Counted from the first letter of the stretch, positions 1 through 10,186 are shown. The stretch is DNA of 24,384 nt from Penium margaritaceum (GCA_023375785.1 SZWC01004834.1:132482-156865), one strand, 5' to 3'. A program made the numbers and translations. Notes: a model not told the origin generated them from the letters alone.

Positions 1-410
1 TCATGACCAGAAGTTGGGAGGACGACCATGACGAGGCTCAATCTGAGCTTGCCAGCCACATGTGCATTTCTCACATGCGTTCAAGCACAGTCAGCCATGG
101 GCATAACCGGGTTCATCCCCTAGTCGCTTTGTTTTTTTGAACAGTGGCATAGCCTGTGCTAGGAGTTTGGTCTGTGGGCAGGTGGGGATGACTCCACCAG
201 TTTCGAGGGTGGCGAGAGAGATCGAGCTCGCTGCTCGCTCTCTCGCCTCTCCCCGTCGCGTAACACCTCTGTGACGCGTGACTGCTATTCTTCTCTCCGT
301 TCGTTCTTGTGACTCTCACATCCCTGCGTCAATCTATGGCGTTTCGCCCTCTCTTGCATGCAACAGCAGAACTCTTGCCTCAGTCTACTCTCTAGCTTAG
401 ATTGCCCACA
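1..410. other. flank without a recognisable gene
   Basis: No coding frame on either strand looks convincing here. The only structure I see is the hairpin at 212-246, listed separately. Similarity to the second copy of the B repeat (16328 onward) starts at about 411, so this part lies outside that repeat or has diverged from it. Confidence 0.5.
212..246. repeat. hairpin with 9-bp outer and 4-bp inner stems
   Basis: GCGAGAGAG (212-220) is the exact reverse complement of CTCTCTCGC (238-246). Inside it GAGC (224-227) pairs with GCTC (233-236). Only a few central bases stay unpaired. Its role is unknown and it may simply be a purine/pyrimidine-rich low-complexity palindrome. Confidence 0.6.
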
Positions 411-893
411 ACCTACTGCGGCTCACAGCAAGTGACGCAAGTGCAGTGTCAGTTTGTCCTAAAACTGACCTAAAATCACTGTTTTGGCCATAAACCTGTG
501 CACAAGTATTTGAACGCACCACAGTTAGAGCCTAGAGATGCCGAATCTCGAGCCGGACGCTACAACTGGTCACACGCACAAGTCCGGCATCGATCGGTGG
601 ACAGACTGTGCAAAATATGCAAATCGGGCTCGAGAGCCAGTCCACCGAGAAAACTCGAGCGTCTGCAGAAAATCCGGAAAGGACCTCGGCAAGCACCCGG
701 GATGTCGTGGCAGCTGTCTTGCAGTTGCTAGTGCACGGAGACACCACTCGTCCGTGCCCTAGCACCAGCTGTGTGCGCATCACGGATCATGTCGTCATGC
801 TGTCCAGTAACGCCGCTCCATACCACTAGTACTGGGTATACGAATAATCACCGCGTCATCGCTCTTGACGGGTGGAAGCCACACAAACCAACA
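411..893 (-). repeat. LTR-like repeat, element B, copy 1
   Basis: This block aligns with 16328-16957, apart from a gap of about 150 bp. Read on the minus strand it begins TGTTGGTTTGTGTGGCTTCC at 893, like the LTR of element A at 18120. Just outside lies a purine tract, CCAAGGGGAG (minus strand of 894-903). That is the expected layout for a 3' LTR whose internal region lies to the right. The left end near 411 is set only by where similarity to copy 2 stops. I see no target duplication. It could instead be the inner part of a longer LTR ending at 1320, where the two copies also stop matching. Confidence 0.6.
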
Positions 894-1320
894 CTCCCCT
901 TGGCTGACACAACCGTCACCGTAATGACAAGTGAGGGACTACACTCACTGTCCGTCGTAAATACCAACCATAACACAAGGCCTCCTCGAGACAGTGGTGT
1001 AACTCACCAAGTGCCCGGGTCTCGACCGTGGAACACATAATGCACACACGCACATGCCAAACATCACACAAGAGGTACAAAGCATCAAGGTCTCCTCATG
1101 ACCCTCGGAACATGTCTCCGGGGTCTGGGTCTCGACCACACGTGGTCGCATGCATGGAACATACATACCACATGGAGGGAATGGGTCTCCACGTCACACC
1201 GGTACAAGTCACCAGGTGCACGGGTCTCGACTAGCATAACCTCAACTAGAGCATTGTGCCAGACACAAACTAACCACGATGTCCTCAGAAGGGTGTCAGG
1301 CCAAAGCCCACACACCAACA
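894..1320 (-). repeat. 49-bp module tract next to LTR B, copy 1
   Basis: This tract matches 16958-17375 along its whole length. It holds three clear copies of a module of about 49 bp (about 979-1027, 1089-1137, 1184-1231) that on the plus strand starts GGTCTCCTCGTGACA and ends GGTCTCGACC. Read on the minus strand some copies encode a recurring peptide of the type VETRxPxDLYRCDxET. At 1320/1321 a second purine-tract-like junction occurs (minus strand CCCAGGGGGGG followed by TGTTGG). The tract is either 3' internal sequence of element B or part of a longer LTR. Confidence 0.6.
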
Positions 1321-1422
1321 CCCCCCCTGGGCTACACAGGCTGGCTCCTCCACGGCCACACACCCCTGCAAGCCAATAGAAAGGGTGACAATGATGTTGG
1401 TCGGATGTGCTCCCACATAGCC

Positions 1423-3327
1423 TCACCCCGGAGCACCGTCGTCGCTGTCGTAGTTGTCACTGCTGTCGTCACCTACTGTTGTGACCGGTGCAGCGCTGAG
1501 GGCTTCCTCCAACCCCATCACCTGTTGTATGCCTGCAAGCTGCTGAGCTGCACAACGCCAGGCGGACTCTGTAGCGTCGAGATGCGTGTACAGCTCGTCA
1601 AGCTCTGTTGTGGCTCTCGGCCGGGCGGCTGCATGTGCGACATGTAGGCCGTCAGTCGCAGAACGAACCTGATGGTGGACCTCGATCGCGTGCGCGTCGG
1701 CTCGAGCCGCGGCCTCCTGCAGCCTCGCCGTCTCATTGCGAAGTTCAGCTGTTGAATCGTCTGTCACCTGTCCACCAGCTGCTGGCAGGGCGTCGACACC
1801 AGACAACGTGTCCGAATCTGCAGTGTCTGCATCTGCAATAGGTGTTTCTGCAGAGGCACCGGCTGCTGCTGGCACACCTGTCACTCGGCTGTCCACTCTT
1901 GGTTGAACGTCGGCATCCGTCGGTGAATATGCCTCTGCTGCATCGTCGCCATCATCGGGAGCTCGTATAGTGATCCAGAGCTCCTCCCAACCACTGGTGC
2001 GCAACCAATCGTCCACCTGCCGCTGAACTTCCTCCTGTCTCCGACATGCATCCTATAAAGACCTCTCAGCTACCGCGAGACGCATGTGCACATCCCCCGC
2101 GCACTCCTCGACAGCCTACCGTGCTGGAACATACATAGTGTAACAACGTCTATTGGCCTCCCATAGCTCGGCCATGAGACTCTGCATGCGCGCCTTCGCT
2201 CGAGCCACATCTACCTCCTGCTCATCGAGCGCGGAGCGTAGGCGCTGGGGTACAAGAATTGTAGCTCGGATGTGTGTAGGTGTGTCGTCAGCTGGAATCG
2301 CCATGGTGTCAGCGATGCCGGTCAGGGCAGCCATGAGCCGGAGGTCTGCAACTCGCTCTGCATCCTCCACAGCAGATGCACCTGTGGGGGTGACTGCTAT
2401 AGGCTCAGCTGATTCTGTGGTCACAACCGTCACTCAGCTGTCAACACTGTGGGCCACGGTAGCAGCTGCTCCTGCACGGGCTGTCGCTCCTCAAGAATCC
2501 ACTGATATCACCTATTCCAACTGACGGCGCAAGTCCGACCATCTACACACTGCACCGTGGAACGTCCACTCAGCAGCCTCGAGGCGCGTGTACACATCCT
2601 CGACGTCTACTCCCGCTGACCGATGACCCGCGGCGTCTGCAGTGCTCCAACGTGTGCTCGCTACACGTAACTCAAGCATGAGTACCTGTAGGTGCGTGTC
2701 CGCACGTGTGACCGCATCCTCCTGGGCGCGAAGCACAGAGTGTAAACGCTCGAGCGCAGGGGGCTGCTCGGCCGCTGGTGCATCAGCTACTGATCGAGTT
2801 GCGTCCTCCGTGACAGCTGCGCCTCCACAGACAACTACCGTAATGGCACTGGCCATGGCGGAAGTGCTGGCAACCTTGACGTCTCTTGCCTCTTCGAGTA
2901 CCCCCTTCGCATGTGTATCTGCCATGGCAAGTGTTGTGGCTGAGGTATCGTCTACCCCTGCGCAAGTTGTACCAGCTACTACAGGAGCGACGACCATCGT
3001 GGTGTGTGCACCAACAAGCACGTCCACTGCCGGCCTCCCGTTAGTAGCAATGACTGCATTTGCTGCTACTATCACGACGTCGATGGCTACCGACGCACCC
3101 ACTGCCTGGACGTTTGCTCCACATGTGTCAGCTGTCATCGCCACTGCTACAACTGCCCCATCCACTGGTGTTCCCACACCTGTCTCTATGGTCATAGTCT
3201 TTGCTACGTCAACTGTAGTCTCCATCTCCATCTCCATCTTTACGTGTGTCTCCATCTCCGCGTCGGACCACTTGTCAGTCTACGACTCCACGTCGGACCA
3301 CTCCATGGATGTCTCATCCTCACTAAG
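1423..3327 (-). pseudogene. decayed coiled-coil protein of element B, three tandem repeats
   Basis: Three long open stretches (3255-2512, 2433-2116, 2016-1423) lie in one frame and are separated only by scattered stops. The joined frame contains three degenerate repeats of 165-168 codons. Each has an Ala/Val/Thr-rich part, then a helical part with QE, RAD and RxQ patterns. The landmarks are DVYTRLEAAE near 2598, DVHMRLAVAE near 2094 and DELYTHLDAT near 1599. VDS-VT marks two repeat junctions (2445 and 1896). The stops are TAG at the LE, AR and SL positions and TGA at two VDS positions. One TGA sits where the sister repeat has VDSRVT, so CGA to TGA is visible directly. The element A frame at 19230-20170 has one copy of the same motif (DVGHLHMSKADYADF). 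The function is not recognised; a gag-like structural role is inference. Confidence 0.6.
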
Positions 3328-4127
3328 AGCGCCCTATCATGAAGCACCGTCTGTCTCATACCTCCTGCACTCTCTGGTGGTCTTTGGCAGACACTCCATC
3401 CCCCCTCAACCGACACACCGGTAGAAGCTGCGAAGGGATGTTGCACCAACCCTACGACAGGGGACGAGAGACTCATCTCTGTGTTGACATCTGCTAGTGC
3501 TGCGACTACTACTGCCTCCTAGGCACGTCTCGCCAAATGTGCAGTCCGCTGCCTCGCGTGCCGAGTGCGAGCGCGACGACGCCGAGCTGAAGGGACTACC
3601 AGAGAAGCGGAGGGGCCAACGGTCGGGATGAATCCAACTGACTCCAGGACAGAGCGGAGGGCATAATATGTAGAGCTAAGGTCGGGAGGTGTGGCATGGC
3701 CAGGTGATGACACCGATGGAGGTGAGGATGGCGAGGAGGAAGATAGGGGTGTCTAAAGCGGCACGGTGGCAACGGCCCGCTCAGAGACCACATGGCCTGT
3801 GAGCTGTTGCACCATGTGCTTCAGACCCTAGAGCTCAGCGTACAATACCGCCATAGCTCCACTGAGGGGTGTGACGGTACGAGCTGATGTCTCGGAGTCG
3901 GATGGTGGAGTAGGGTGGGACCGTAACCGGGGCGGTCGCCACCCAGCAGGGTGCTGGCAACACTGGTGCCAGCCATTGTGTCGGCAAGAGTAGTAGGCAA
4001 AGCCGTTGGACGCATCGGGCGTGTACCAAGACTGCAACTGCCACTATGCTCGTGGCACCTGCCACACCTGCACTTCCGGTGCCAGCTAAGGCGCCGGCTG
4101 CGCCCCTTGCCACGCCGGTGTGCTCAT
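3240..4127 (-). pseudogene. decayed Ser/Arg-rich protein of element B
   Basis: One minus frame stays coding-like from an ATG at 4127 to about 3240. It is interrupted by five stops (4086, 4044, 3828, 3753, 3519) and all five are TAG. In order it shows a Trp/Cys/Pro-rich part (HNGWHQCCQHPAGWRPP), a helical part (LKHMVQQLTGHVVSERA), a Ser/Pro run and an Arg-rich stretch (ARRRRARTRHARQR). The same order occurs in element A at 20836-21780 (HGWRRCWTRPRDWHPPW, LRRMVQHLCDIVVTERA, Ser/Pro run, TRRRPRRFARRAHAR). The two are therefore homologous. I know no named family for it. The basic stretch suggests nucleic-acid binding, for example a gag-like role, as inference only. Its end overlaps the start of the next frame downstream. 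Confidence 0.6.
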
Positions 4128-4700
4128 CTCAAGGGCCTGGCGTGGGTGAGTGTATAAGACACTCGCTCTCGCTGGCACAATGCCACAGGAGGGGCTAGGC
4201 GATCAAAGCACAGTGTCTTAGATGTGCTGTGACGCCGTCACGAGGACGGCCACCACCACGCCGGTGGTACGTTGATGTCCGACTGCTATGCGCCTATCGC
4301 GCGACTGCCGTGCGACCTCAAGTCGCCTTTGGTGCTATTGTTGCTACGACTACTGCTGCTGCTCCGGTCGCCGTCGTCAGCTGACGACTGTGGCCTCAGA
4401 CCACCTTCGTAGCTGCTACTACTACCGCGTCTCACACGGCCGTTGCCCCTGCTGCGGTTGCCGTTGTTTGCCGACGGGGAGTTAGTGCACCAACGCATGG
4501 GTGCACCCGGTTTTTTCCCTTTCACTCCCTTTTTCTTTCGAGGTGCCACCTCCTCGGGTACCCCCTTTGGGGTTGTGCTGGGGTGGCCCACTCGGGGATC
4601 CCCCCCTTGTCCTCCCCCCCTCCTTCTTTCCCTTTTTTTTGGGTTACATAGCAACCTTATTGAAATCGCTTTTATTGAAGAAAAATCCGATTTTATGATT
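4128..4700. other. low-complexity region with triplet and homopolymer tracts
   Basis: 4320-4420 is rich in CTG/CTA/CGT-type triplets. 4510-4640 has long C and T runs. On the minus strand 4654-4286 is open and would give a Lys/Arg- then Ser-rich peptide (KKKGVKGKK), resembling the KKGVEGKK peptide of element A near 22250. The composition is too biased for me to call this a gene. The GC-rich character ends near 4640-4800, where AT-rich Helentron-flanking sequence begins. Confidence 0.45.
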
Positions 4701-4779
4701 GGTCCGTCCGCATGAATTTCTGCGCCAGACGGCCGGTCGGACTTCTGAGGACGGACGGAACACCCTTATGTAGTGTTCC
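4701..4779. repeat. nested palindromes near the presumed Helentron left end
   Basis: GTCCGTCC (4702-4709) pairs with GGACGGAC (4749-4756). Directly after it GGAACAC (4757-4763) pairs with GTGTTCC (4773-4779) around a 9-base loop. The structures sit where base composition changes from GC-rich to AT-rich. Rolling-circle transposons carry hairpins at or near their termini, so this could mark the 3' end of the minus-strand Helentron. The exact end and insertion site cannot be fixed from one copy. Confidence 0.5.
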
Positions 4780-4800
4780 CGGGTCAAGAACGGAAAGTGG

Positions 4801-5467
4801 TCATGTACATGATGAAAAAAGGGTGTAAAGAGATGGGAAAAAAAATGAGAATGTTGGTTTTCAGTGTAGTAATGTATTTTGTGTATTGAAACATATAATT
4901 AACGCCTGTGTGTACATCATAAAGATATTGTGTGGTAAAATTGATGTGGAATGACTTCAATCACTTTTCTTCCTCTTTTCTGGTACATAGAAAGTAGTTC
5001 GCTTTCATGGTTCTTATTGCTACATCTATATGTCTTACATTTAATGTATGGTTGGGTCACTTGAGCTCAGACAACGAATAGGAAAAAGGCATATGATGTA
5101 CCTTGGTCAGAAATGCAATGTAGTAAGGTTTACTTCAATGACAATGGTATAGAAGACATGAACGTGTTTGTTGGACGTCTTTCTTACCATTGGAGCAATA
5201 GATTGCTACTCATGTGGACAATTTTGGTGGAAGCAAACATGTTTCTCGCAACTTTTTGTGGGGCAATCTTGTGGATATTTTGGAAGCAAGTGCAATGTAG
5301 CTGGACTACTGTGATGAATATTGTCTTTGTATAGGGTGACATCTTTAGTCTATATAGGTCGACAATATTTCTACAATGTTTCCCCAACGGCTACAAGTTT
5401 TTGGTACCCTTTACCTGTTTACCGTTGTAAATTTTGAGTTGTGTATGTTGTTACATGTGTACCTTCA
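4801..5467. other. AT-rich non-coding stretch
   Basis: I see no supported gene here. The sequence is AT-rich compared with the flanks at 4500 and 14200 and probably belongs to the 3' non-coding part of the Helentron. The open frame at 5113-5334 has no recognisable feature. Confidence 0.4.
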
Positions 5468-5788
5468 ATTAATGCTACGTGAAAAAGATCTGGTCAGCAT
5501 TTTTCCTATACCTCGAACACTTTATGTACTTGTCTACCTGTCTACCTGTCTACCTTCATACCTGTCTACGCTGTTATTTGTATAACTCTAATGCAAGCTA
5601 CGTGAAACAGATTTTGACAGAATTTTTCCTACACCTGGATCACTTTAACTACCTTTCTACCTGCCTACCTCTATACCTTTTCACCCCAGTAGATCGCTAC
5701 GTTGTACACGTAATGCATTCCACCAGAAACTTTAACTACCTCCTTACCTATTTACCTATCTTCATCTTTACCCCACTACCTTGTTATC
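5468..5788. repeat. degenerate ~100-120-bp tandem repeats with TACC microsatellite
   Basis: A unit starting GCTACGTGAAA and ending in a run of TACC/CTAC recurs at 5474 and 5597. A weaker third start lies near 5696 (GCTACGTTGTACACGT). Each unit contains TTTTTCCTA(T/C)ACCT followed by pyrimidine-rich TACCTGTCTACC-type repeats. This is repetitive DNA between the Helentron coding part and its left end. Confidence 0.65.
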
Positions 5789-7008
5789 GATGAAGAACAT
5801 TGCGACGCTACGGATGCAGACTTCACAAGCCCGTTACAAGAACCAAGACTGCGTTGATCCTCCACAGGTTCACCTGCCCAACTGTTGTACAATGACATCG
5901 CTATGGATGGGTAGCTCCCCATTGTACCCCAACGCCACGCGCTATCGACCCTATGTCCCATTCTACTAAAAAAAACTGTGCAAAAGTGCTCTGATGCACA
6001 ACATACATTGTGGAAGAGGCAGAACGTTGTCGTCACGTCTCCATCGATGGCGGTCCTTGTATGACTTTCAATTTGTTCGATATAAATGCATGACCGTCTT
6101 GTCAACTTTTTCGAGGGTTTCGTGCATTTTTTGTTTTAAACTGAAGTGTTGTGATGAGTGTGCGATGCATGAATGCCCGTGAAAATGACACCTATGCACA
6201 GTGCGACTAAGCTGACACCACGACATATTACTTGTACCACTACGAACGAGTCACAACATGCCTAGAACGAAGAAAAAAGGCACGGCCATCGATGAAGAAC
6301 ATTGTGACGCTACAAATGCAGACTTCACAAACCCGTTACAAGAACCAAGACTACGTTGATCCTCCGCAGGTTCACCAGCCCAACCGTGGTACAATGACAT
6401 CACTCTAGATGGGTAGCTCCCCATTGTACCTCAACGCCCCGCGCTATTGACCCAAAATCACATTCTACTCACAAACATTGTGCAAAAGTGCTCTGACGTA
6501 CAACGTAACTTGTGGAAGAGGCAGAACGTTGTCGTTACATGTCCATCCATGACGGTCGTTGCATGGCCTTCACTTTGTAAGATACGAATGCATGACCGTA
6601 TTGTCAACTTTGTAGAGGGTTTGTGCAATTGTTGTTCCACACCGAAGAGTTGTCAGGAGTGTGCGATGCATAAATGCGCGTGAAAACAACACCGATGCAC
6701 AGTGCGACTAAGCTGACACCACGATGTATTATTAGTACCCTGACAAACGAGTCACGGCATGCCTAGAAAGAAAAGAAAAAGCACGGCCATTGATGAAGAA
6801 CATTGCGACGCTACGGATGCAGACTTCACAAGCCCGTTACAAGAACCAAGACTGCGTTGATCCTCCGCAGGCTCACCGGTCCAACCATGGTGCAATGACA
6901 TTACTATGGATGGGTAGCTCCCCATTGTACCCCAACGCCACACGCTAGCGACCCTATCTCACTTCTTACTCACAAACAACGTGCTCTGATGTACAACTTA
7001 CGTTTTGG
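5789..7008. repeat. ~500-bp tandem repeat, 2.4 copies
   Basis: The word TGAAGAACATTG occurs at 5791, 6293 and 6794, giving periods of 502 and 501 bp. Long stretches match between copies, for example GATGGGTAGCTCCCCATTGT and the GTGCGATGCAT part. The third copy breaks off near 7008. Similar open frames on the minus strand in each copy (with WRWGTMGSYPSI) may be chance carried along by the repeat. It lies downstream of the transposase reading frame. Confidence 0.85.
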
Positions 7009-7944
7009 TCGCTACTCATTGTTCTTCTAAAAGGTGGCAATAGTTTGCACGTTGAAGAGAAAGTGGCCCTCTATAGAATATGAACCATGCTCTGTCCTCT
7101 AGAGCTTGTGGTATGGTTACGAAGCAGAATTTTCCATCGTTCTGCATATCATCATTGCTTTGCATTGTGACTGTTTTCAACATGAGTGCTCCTTCTGTTT
7201 ACACCATGAAAGCTTGGCATTTTATCTTCATTTGTCAATGGTAAGATTGTGATACGTGTGGTTTACGGGGGCCAACCATCCAAGTCAAAAGCACGCTTGA
7301 GGAGAAGCTTGACTTTGGGTTACACTAGTCTGTAGTCTGCTTGAAGCTGTCAAACATCCTTTGATTGTCGATCTGCATTCGATGATTTTTCTAGGGACAT
7401 CATAGTGTTGTCAAATGTGGTTGATGAGGTCTTCTAGGGACTCTGATCGTCAGCACATATGCCAATCTGCACATTGCAGCACACTTGCGTATCAATGACA
7501 ACTGCACAACATAGTGTAATCGCATTTTAGTAGCAAGTACACATGGTTCACCAGCAAAGCTTACGTTGTTTGAAGGGCCTGGACTTCCGACAAAAGCAGA
7601 TGGACTTGTGAGATATGTGCGTATTGGTGACATGATGCGTCTCTACAAACGGAGGTTGTATTGAAAAATAATGGTGACTCTCATGAACGATGTAGGTGTG
7701 GGTGAACTATTCTCCTACCATTGCCATCTTAGTGGAGCACGTACCTTGTCATTGCAAACTGGAGGGTGCACTTCAAGCAATTCGTACGTTTGTTGTGTGG
7801 GTGAATGTAGGACCATCTGTGATTGTTGGCAAAGGCACTGCCAATAGCAACATGACAATGTTGCCCACATGATTCATACCAGCTTTCAACAATATCATGC
7901 TGAAAAGAGAAGTGACAATGTCGTACCTTGATATGGGTGATCCC
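7009..7944. other. no supported gene, downstream of the endonuclease
   Basis: On the minus strand this follows the EEP domain. The frame continues past the last endonuclease motif for a while but soon fills with stops, and I recognise no domain. The sequence is likely the decayed C-terminal tail or 3' non-coding part of the Helentron. Confidence 0.4.
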
Positions 7945-8559
7945 TTATGCCAACCCTCCACGTTTGTCCACACTTAGTACAAAGGGAAAATGGTCTGAGT
8001 AGAAAGTTTCTTATGGGTGGACTGTCATGTGCACACTGTGTACATTTGTCCACACATGGTCAATGATGGATCCACTCTCGTGAGTTGGACAAGTGATCAA
8101 CATCTGAAAACCCCTGTCTTTTAGAAATTGGAGACTCTCTGGTATCGTAATCTCTGCGTGAATGTTGAAGTCACCTACAAGGACAAGTGGGAATGAACCT
8201 GAGGTGAAGTTGCGGAGAAATTCTAACAGTGGCTTCTCTGCCGAAGAGGGAGAACGATAAACTGCACAGACAATTACAGGCATTATTGAAAAGATCCATT
8301 CACACCATGACATAGCATCAAATCCTGCTCCACTGTGTTCATTCATAGCTCCACTGTACATAGTTGCAACAAGTATTCCTCCAACCTCACTGCAAGAAGA
8401 ATGCGCAGCCTTTCACTGTACACTGTCATGCCGATGAGCATGGCTGTTGTGATGATGTGTTTCAGTGAGACTGATAGTGTCTGCGTGCCGAAGTTCATAA
8501 CGGTGGAGGACATTGTGCCCATGCTTTCCAAGACTTCGAATGTTGTGGTAGTACATGCA
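7945..8559 (-). pseudogene. APE-like (EEP) endonuclease domain of Helentron
   Basis: The endonuclease/exonuclease/phosphatase domain is fused to the C-terminus of the helicase, as in Helentrons. It presumably cuts DNA during integration. In order I see the N-terminal motif MYYHNIRSLGKHG (near 8550), the metal-binding Glu in LTETH (near 8460), VYRSPSS, the Asp/Asn motif VGDFNIHA (near 8165), IIDHVWTN (near 8060) and the final catalytic His in YSDHFP (7990-8001). All key residues survive. The frame is broken by TGA at 8413 and TAA at 8011 and 7945. Each fits Arg or Gln (CGA, CAA) in context. The frame is the same as the preceding helicase end. A non-LTR retrotransposon origin is unlikely because no reverse transcriptase is present and the domain follows a helicase. 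Confidence 0.8.
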
Positions 8560-8895
8560 AAATGATGATGGAGTACACAGACATTCAAGGCGCTGCAAAC
8601 GCGGCGAGTGCACTCTTTGTCGCAACCGCTCCATTTCTGAAACAACCTTAGAAGACAGGTTGATGTTGTCACTGTTGTACTCTGTGAGATGGATGAATTG
8701 TGGATCAGAAAACCTGCTCATAACAACATAGTACATGTACTCTGGTACAAAGGAAGTCAAGTCGACCATTGCATCCTCTCTGAAAGTGCATCTTTGTGCT
8801 TTGTGGACAGTAATTGCATTTGCATGGACAAGTGGAAACTGCCTTCGTGACACTTCAAAACTGTCGTTGTCCTTGACTTTGTAAGTCAAGGACAA
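8560..8895 (-). pseudogene. PIF1-like helicase C-terminal part (motif VI)
   Basis: The sequence RRQFPLVHANAITVHKAQ, then CTFRE, then YYVVMSRFSDPQF is the usual C-terminal end of the Helitron PIF1-family helicase (consensus HANAITVHKSQG and YVALSR). Gly after the AQ is replaced by Arg (HKAQR), an unusual change in a conserved spot. This frame differs from that of 8855-9373, and the switch falls exactly on the double palindrome at 8859-8944. The following residues lead without a stop into the endonuclease. Confidence 0.8.
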
Positions 8896-9373
8896 CGACA
8901 GTTACACCGAGTCGAAAAAACTTGACTGGACTTTTTTCGACTCGTTTGATGGGTGTCCAATTGGCATTGACACCCTCATCCGCCATAAGTTGTGCATACT
9001 TAAATCGTTGCTTTTGTCCAATGACATCGTTTGGGATCTCGACCCAGAATGTGAGCACCTCATTTCTAACAAGGCTTGCATGACGAAGGATGCCTGTCGC
9101 CCCGTTTACTAAGCCATTACTCGTGTCCATGTTCAAAATGATTTGAATACGACACCCTATATACAAACGAAGAGTCTTACATAGATCGGTTGTACATCGT
9201 CTGCCGTCACCTGCCTCATCCAATGACTGGTGACCACAACGCCCATCACCATGGCTGATGCACGCATCCCATGCTTGGCAAACAAACTTGGCAATGTGCG
9301 CTCTGTCGTACAGCATCTTGTTGTGTGCGTTCACCTTGTCTTTTGTTGTGAAAAGGTGCAACATGTTGGTCAT
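8855..9373 (-). pseudogene. PIF1-like helicase middle part (motifs IV-V)
   Basis: TNMLHLFTTKDKVNAHN and then GCRIQIILNMDTSNGLVNGA match the PIF1/RecD-type motifs (consensus T-x-ExxN and GxxVMLLxNxxxxxGLVNG). PIKRVEKS near the end is the stretch that normally precedes RRQFPLxHAxAITVHKSQ. It is in the same frame as 9386-10147, separated only by a TAG at 9386-9388. The last 18 or so residues come from the palindromic insertion and are not expected helicase sequence. Confidence 0.8.
8859..8944. repeat. two back-to-back perfect palindromes inside the helicase frame
   Basis: Arm 8859-8879 is the exact reverse complement of 8883-8903 (21 bp, 3-base loop). Four bases later CGAGTCGAAAAAA (8908-8920) is the exact reverse complement of 8932-8944 (13 bp, 11-base loop). 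The helicase frame changes across this spot. The arms repeat coding sequence of the helicase itself (RVEK and VKDNDS codons) in inverted form, so a local fold-back or template-switch mutation is the simplest source. Confidence 0.9.
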
Positions 9374-9385
9374 GTCAACTTTCTT

Positions 9386-10147
9386 CTATTGGTCAATAAG
9401 CAGAGCTTGGAAAAAGTCATGATCTGCCACTGTGCACCTGTTTTCACGGAGATGGTTCAAAGATTTTGCAAAAAACTGATCATTCTGTTGTATGTCAGTC
9501 TGCAACTCGTACAGTGACATACTAGCCCATGGGAAGAATGTCGGTGCAGATGCCTCTTCCTCAGCACCTAGGGTATCATCATAAGGTTCAAACGGATACC
9601 CATCGAGTACCAGTTTCAGTTGAAATAGGTCATCCACAAAGACGATATGTACACCACCAAAAGGTAGATCTATGTCTTTTTCTTCTCTCATTTTGCGATC
9701 CAGGAAACGCAATAACCGACGACCAACCATCGACACTTCATCCACAACAATGAATTGTACACAACCTAGCTCACATGCCAGCACATGTCGAGATTCAGAG
9801 GACAAAGGTATGTAAGCTCCTTTGTGAGTGCTCAATATCATTGAATGATGAATGGTGAACCCATTGACATTGAAGGCAGCAACTCCGGTTGGCACGAGCT
9901 TTAACACCTTGAGCAATGTGTGGTCTGAGTTTGTTGCAGCATTGTAAAAGCATAGCAAACGCTCATACAACGCATGCACCACTGTTGACTTCCCCACACC
10001 AGCGCCTCCTGATAGGAATAGTCGAACAACTTCTTTTCCAGAACCTACAATGTGCATGATGTCATCCACAACAGCACGCTGCTCGGAGTTTAGTTTGGAA
10101 TTCATAAGAAAAAAATCTTCGTCGCTGTTTACCTTGTCTGCAAACAT
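9386..10147 (-). pseudogene. PIF1-like helicase N-terminal part (motifs I-III)
   Basis: The ATP-dependent 5'-3' helicase core of the Helentron protein. LNSEQRAVVDDI (Q-motif region, residues 19-30) is followed by the Walker A loop GGAGVGKS (residues 47-54), FTIHHSM, the Walker B acidic pair in VDEVSMVG (near 135-142) and the sensor region GGVHIVFVDDLFQL. In the last one the usual GD is VDD and the Pro after QL is absent, so motif III is worn. The upstream frame is continuous with 10187-10762 through single stops (TAA 10187, TAG 10520). The stop at its own end is TAG, read as Gln in context (DQ-Q-KKVD). I infer unwinding of DNA during rolling-circle transposition. Confidence 0.85.
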
Positions 10148-10186
10148 GTGACGGCCAACGTGCTCAAAGTTGGGACCACTCTCATA

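Noticed and set aside
113..1040. Several short overlapping open frames on both strands
   Set aside because: They lie in LTR-like or flank sequence, overlap each other and show no domain or conservation between the two B copies.
2642..3424. Plus-strand open frame of 260 codons opposite the coiled-coil frame
   Set aside because: It is the antisense of the repeat-bearing minus frame, whose homology to element A and internal repeats show that the minus strand was coding.
8011..8559. Non-LTR retrotransposon endonuclease
   Set aside because: The EEP domain follows the helicase in frame and no reverse transcriptase is present, so it is the Helentron endonuclease.
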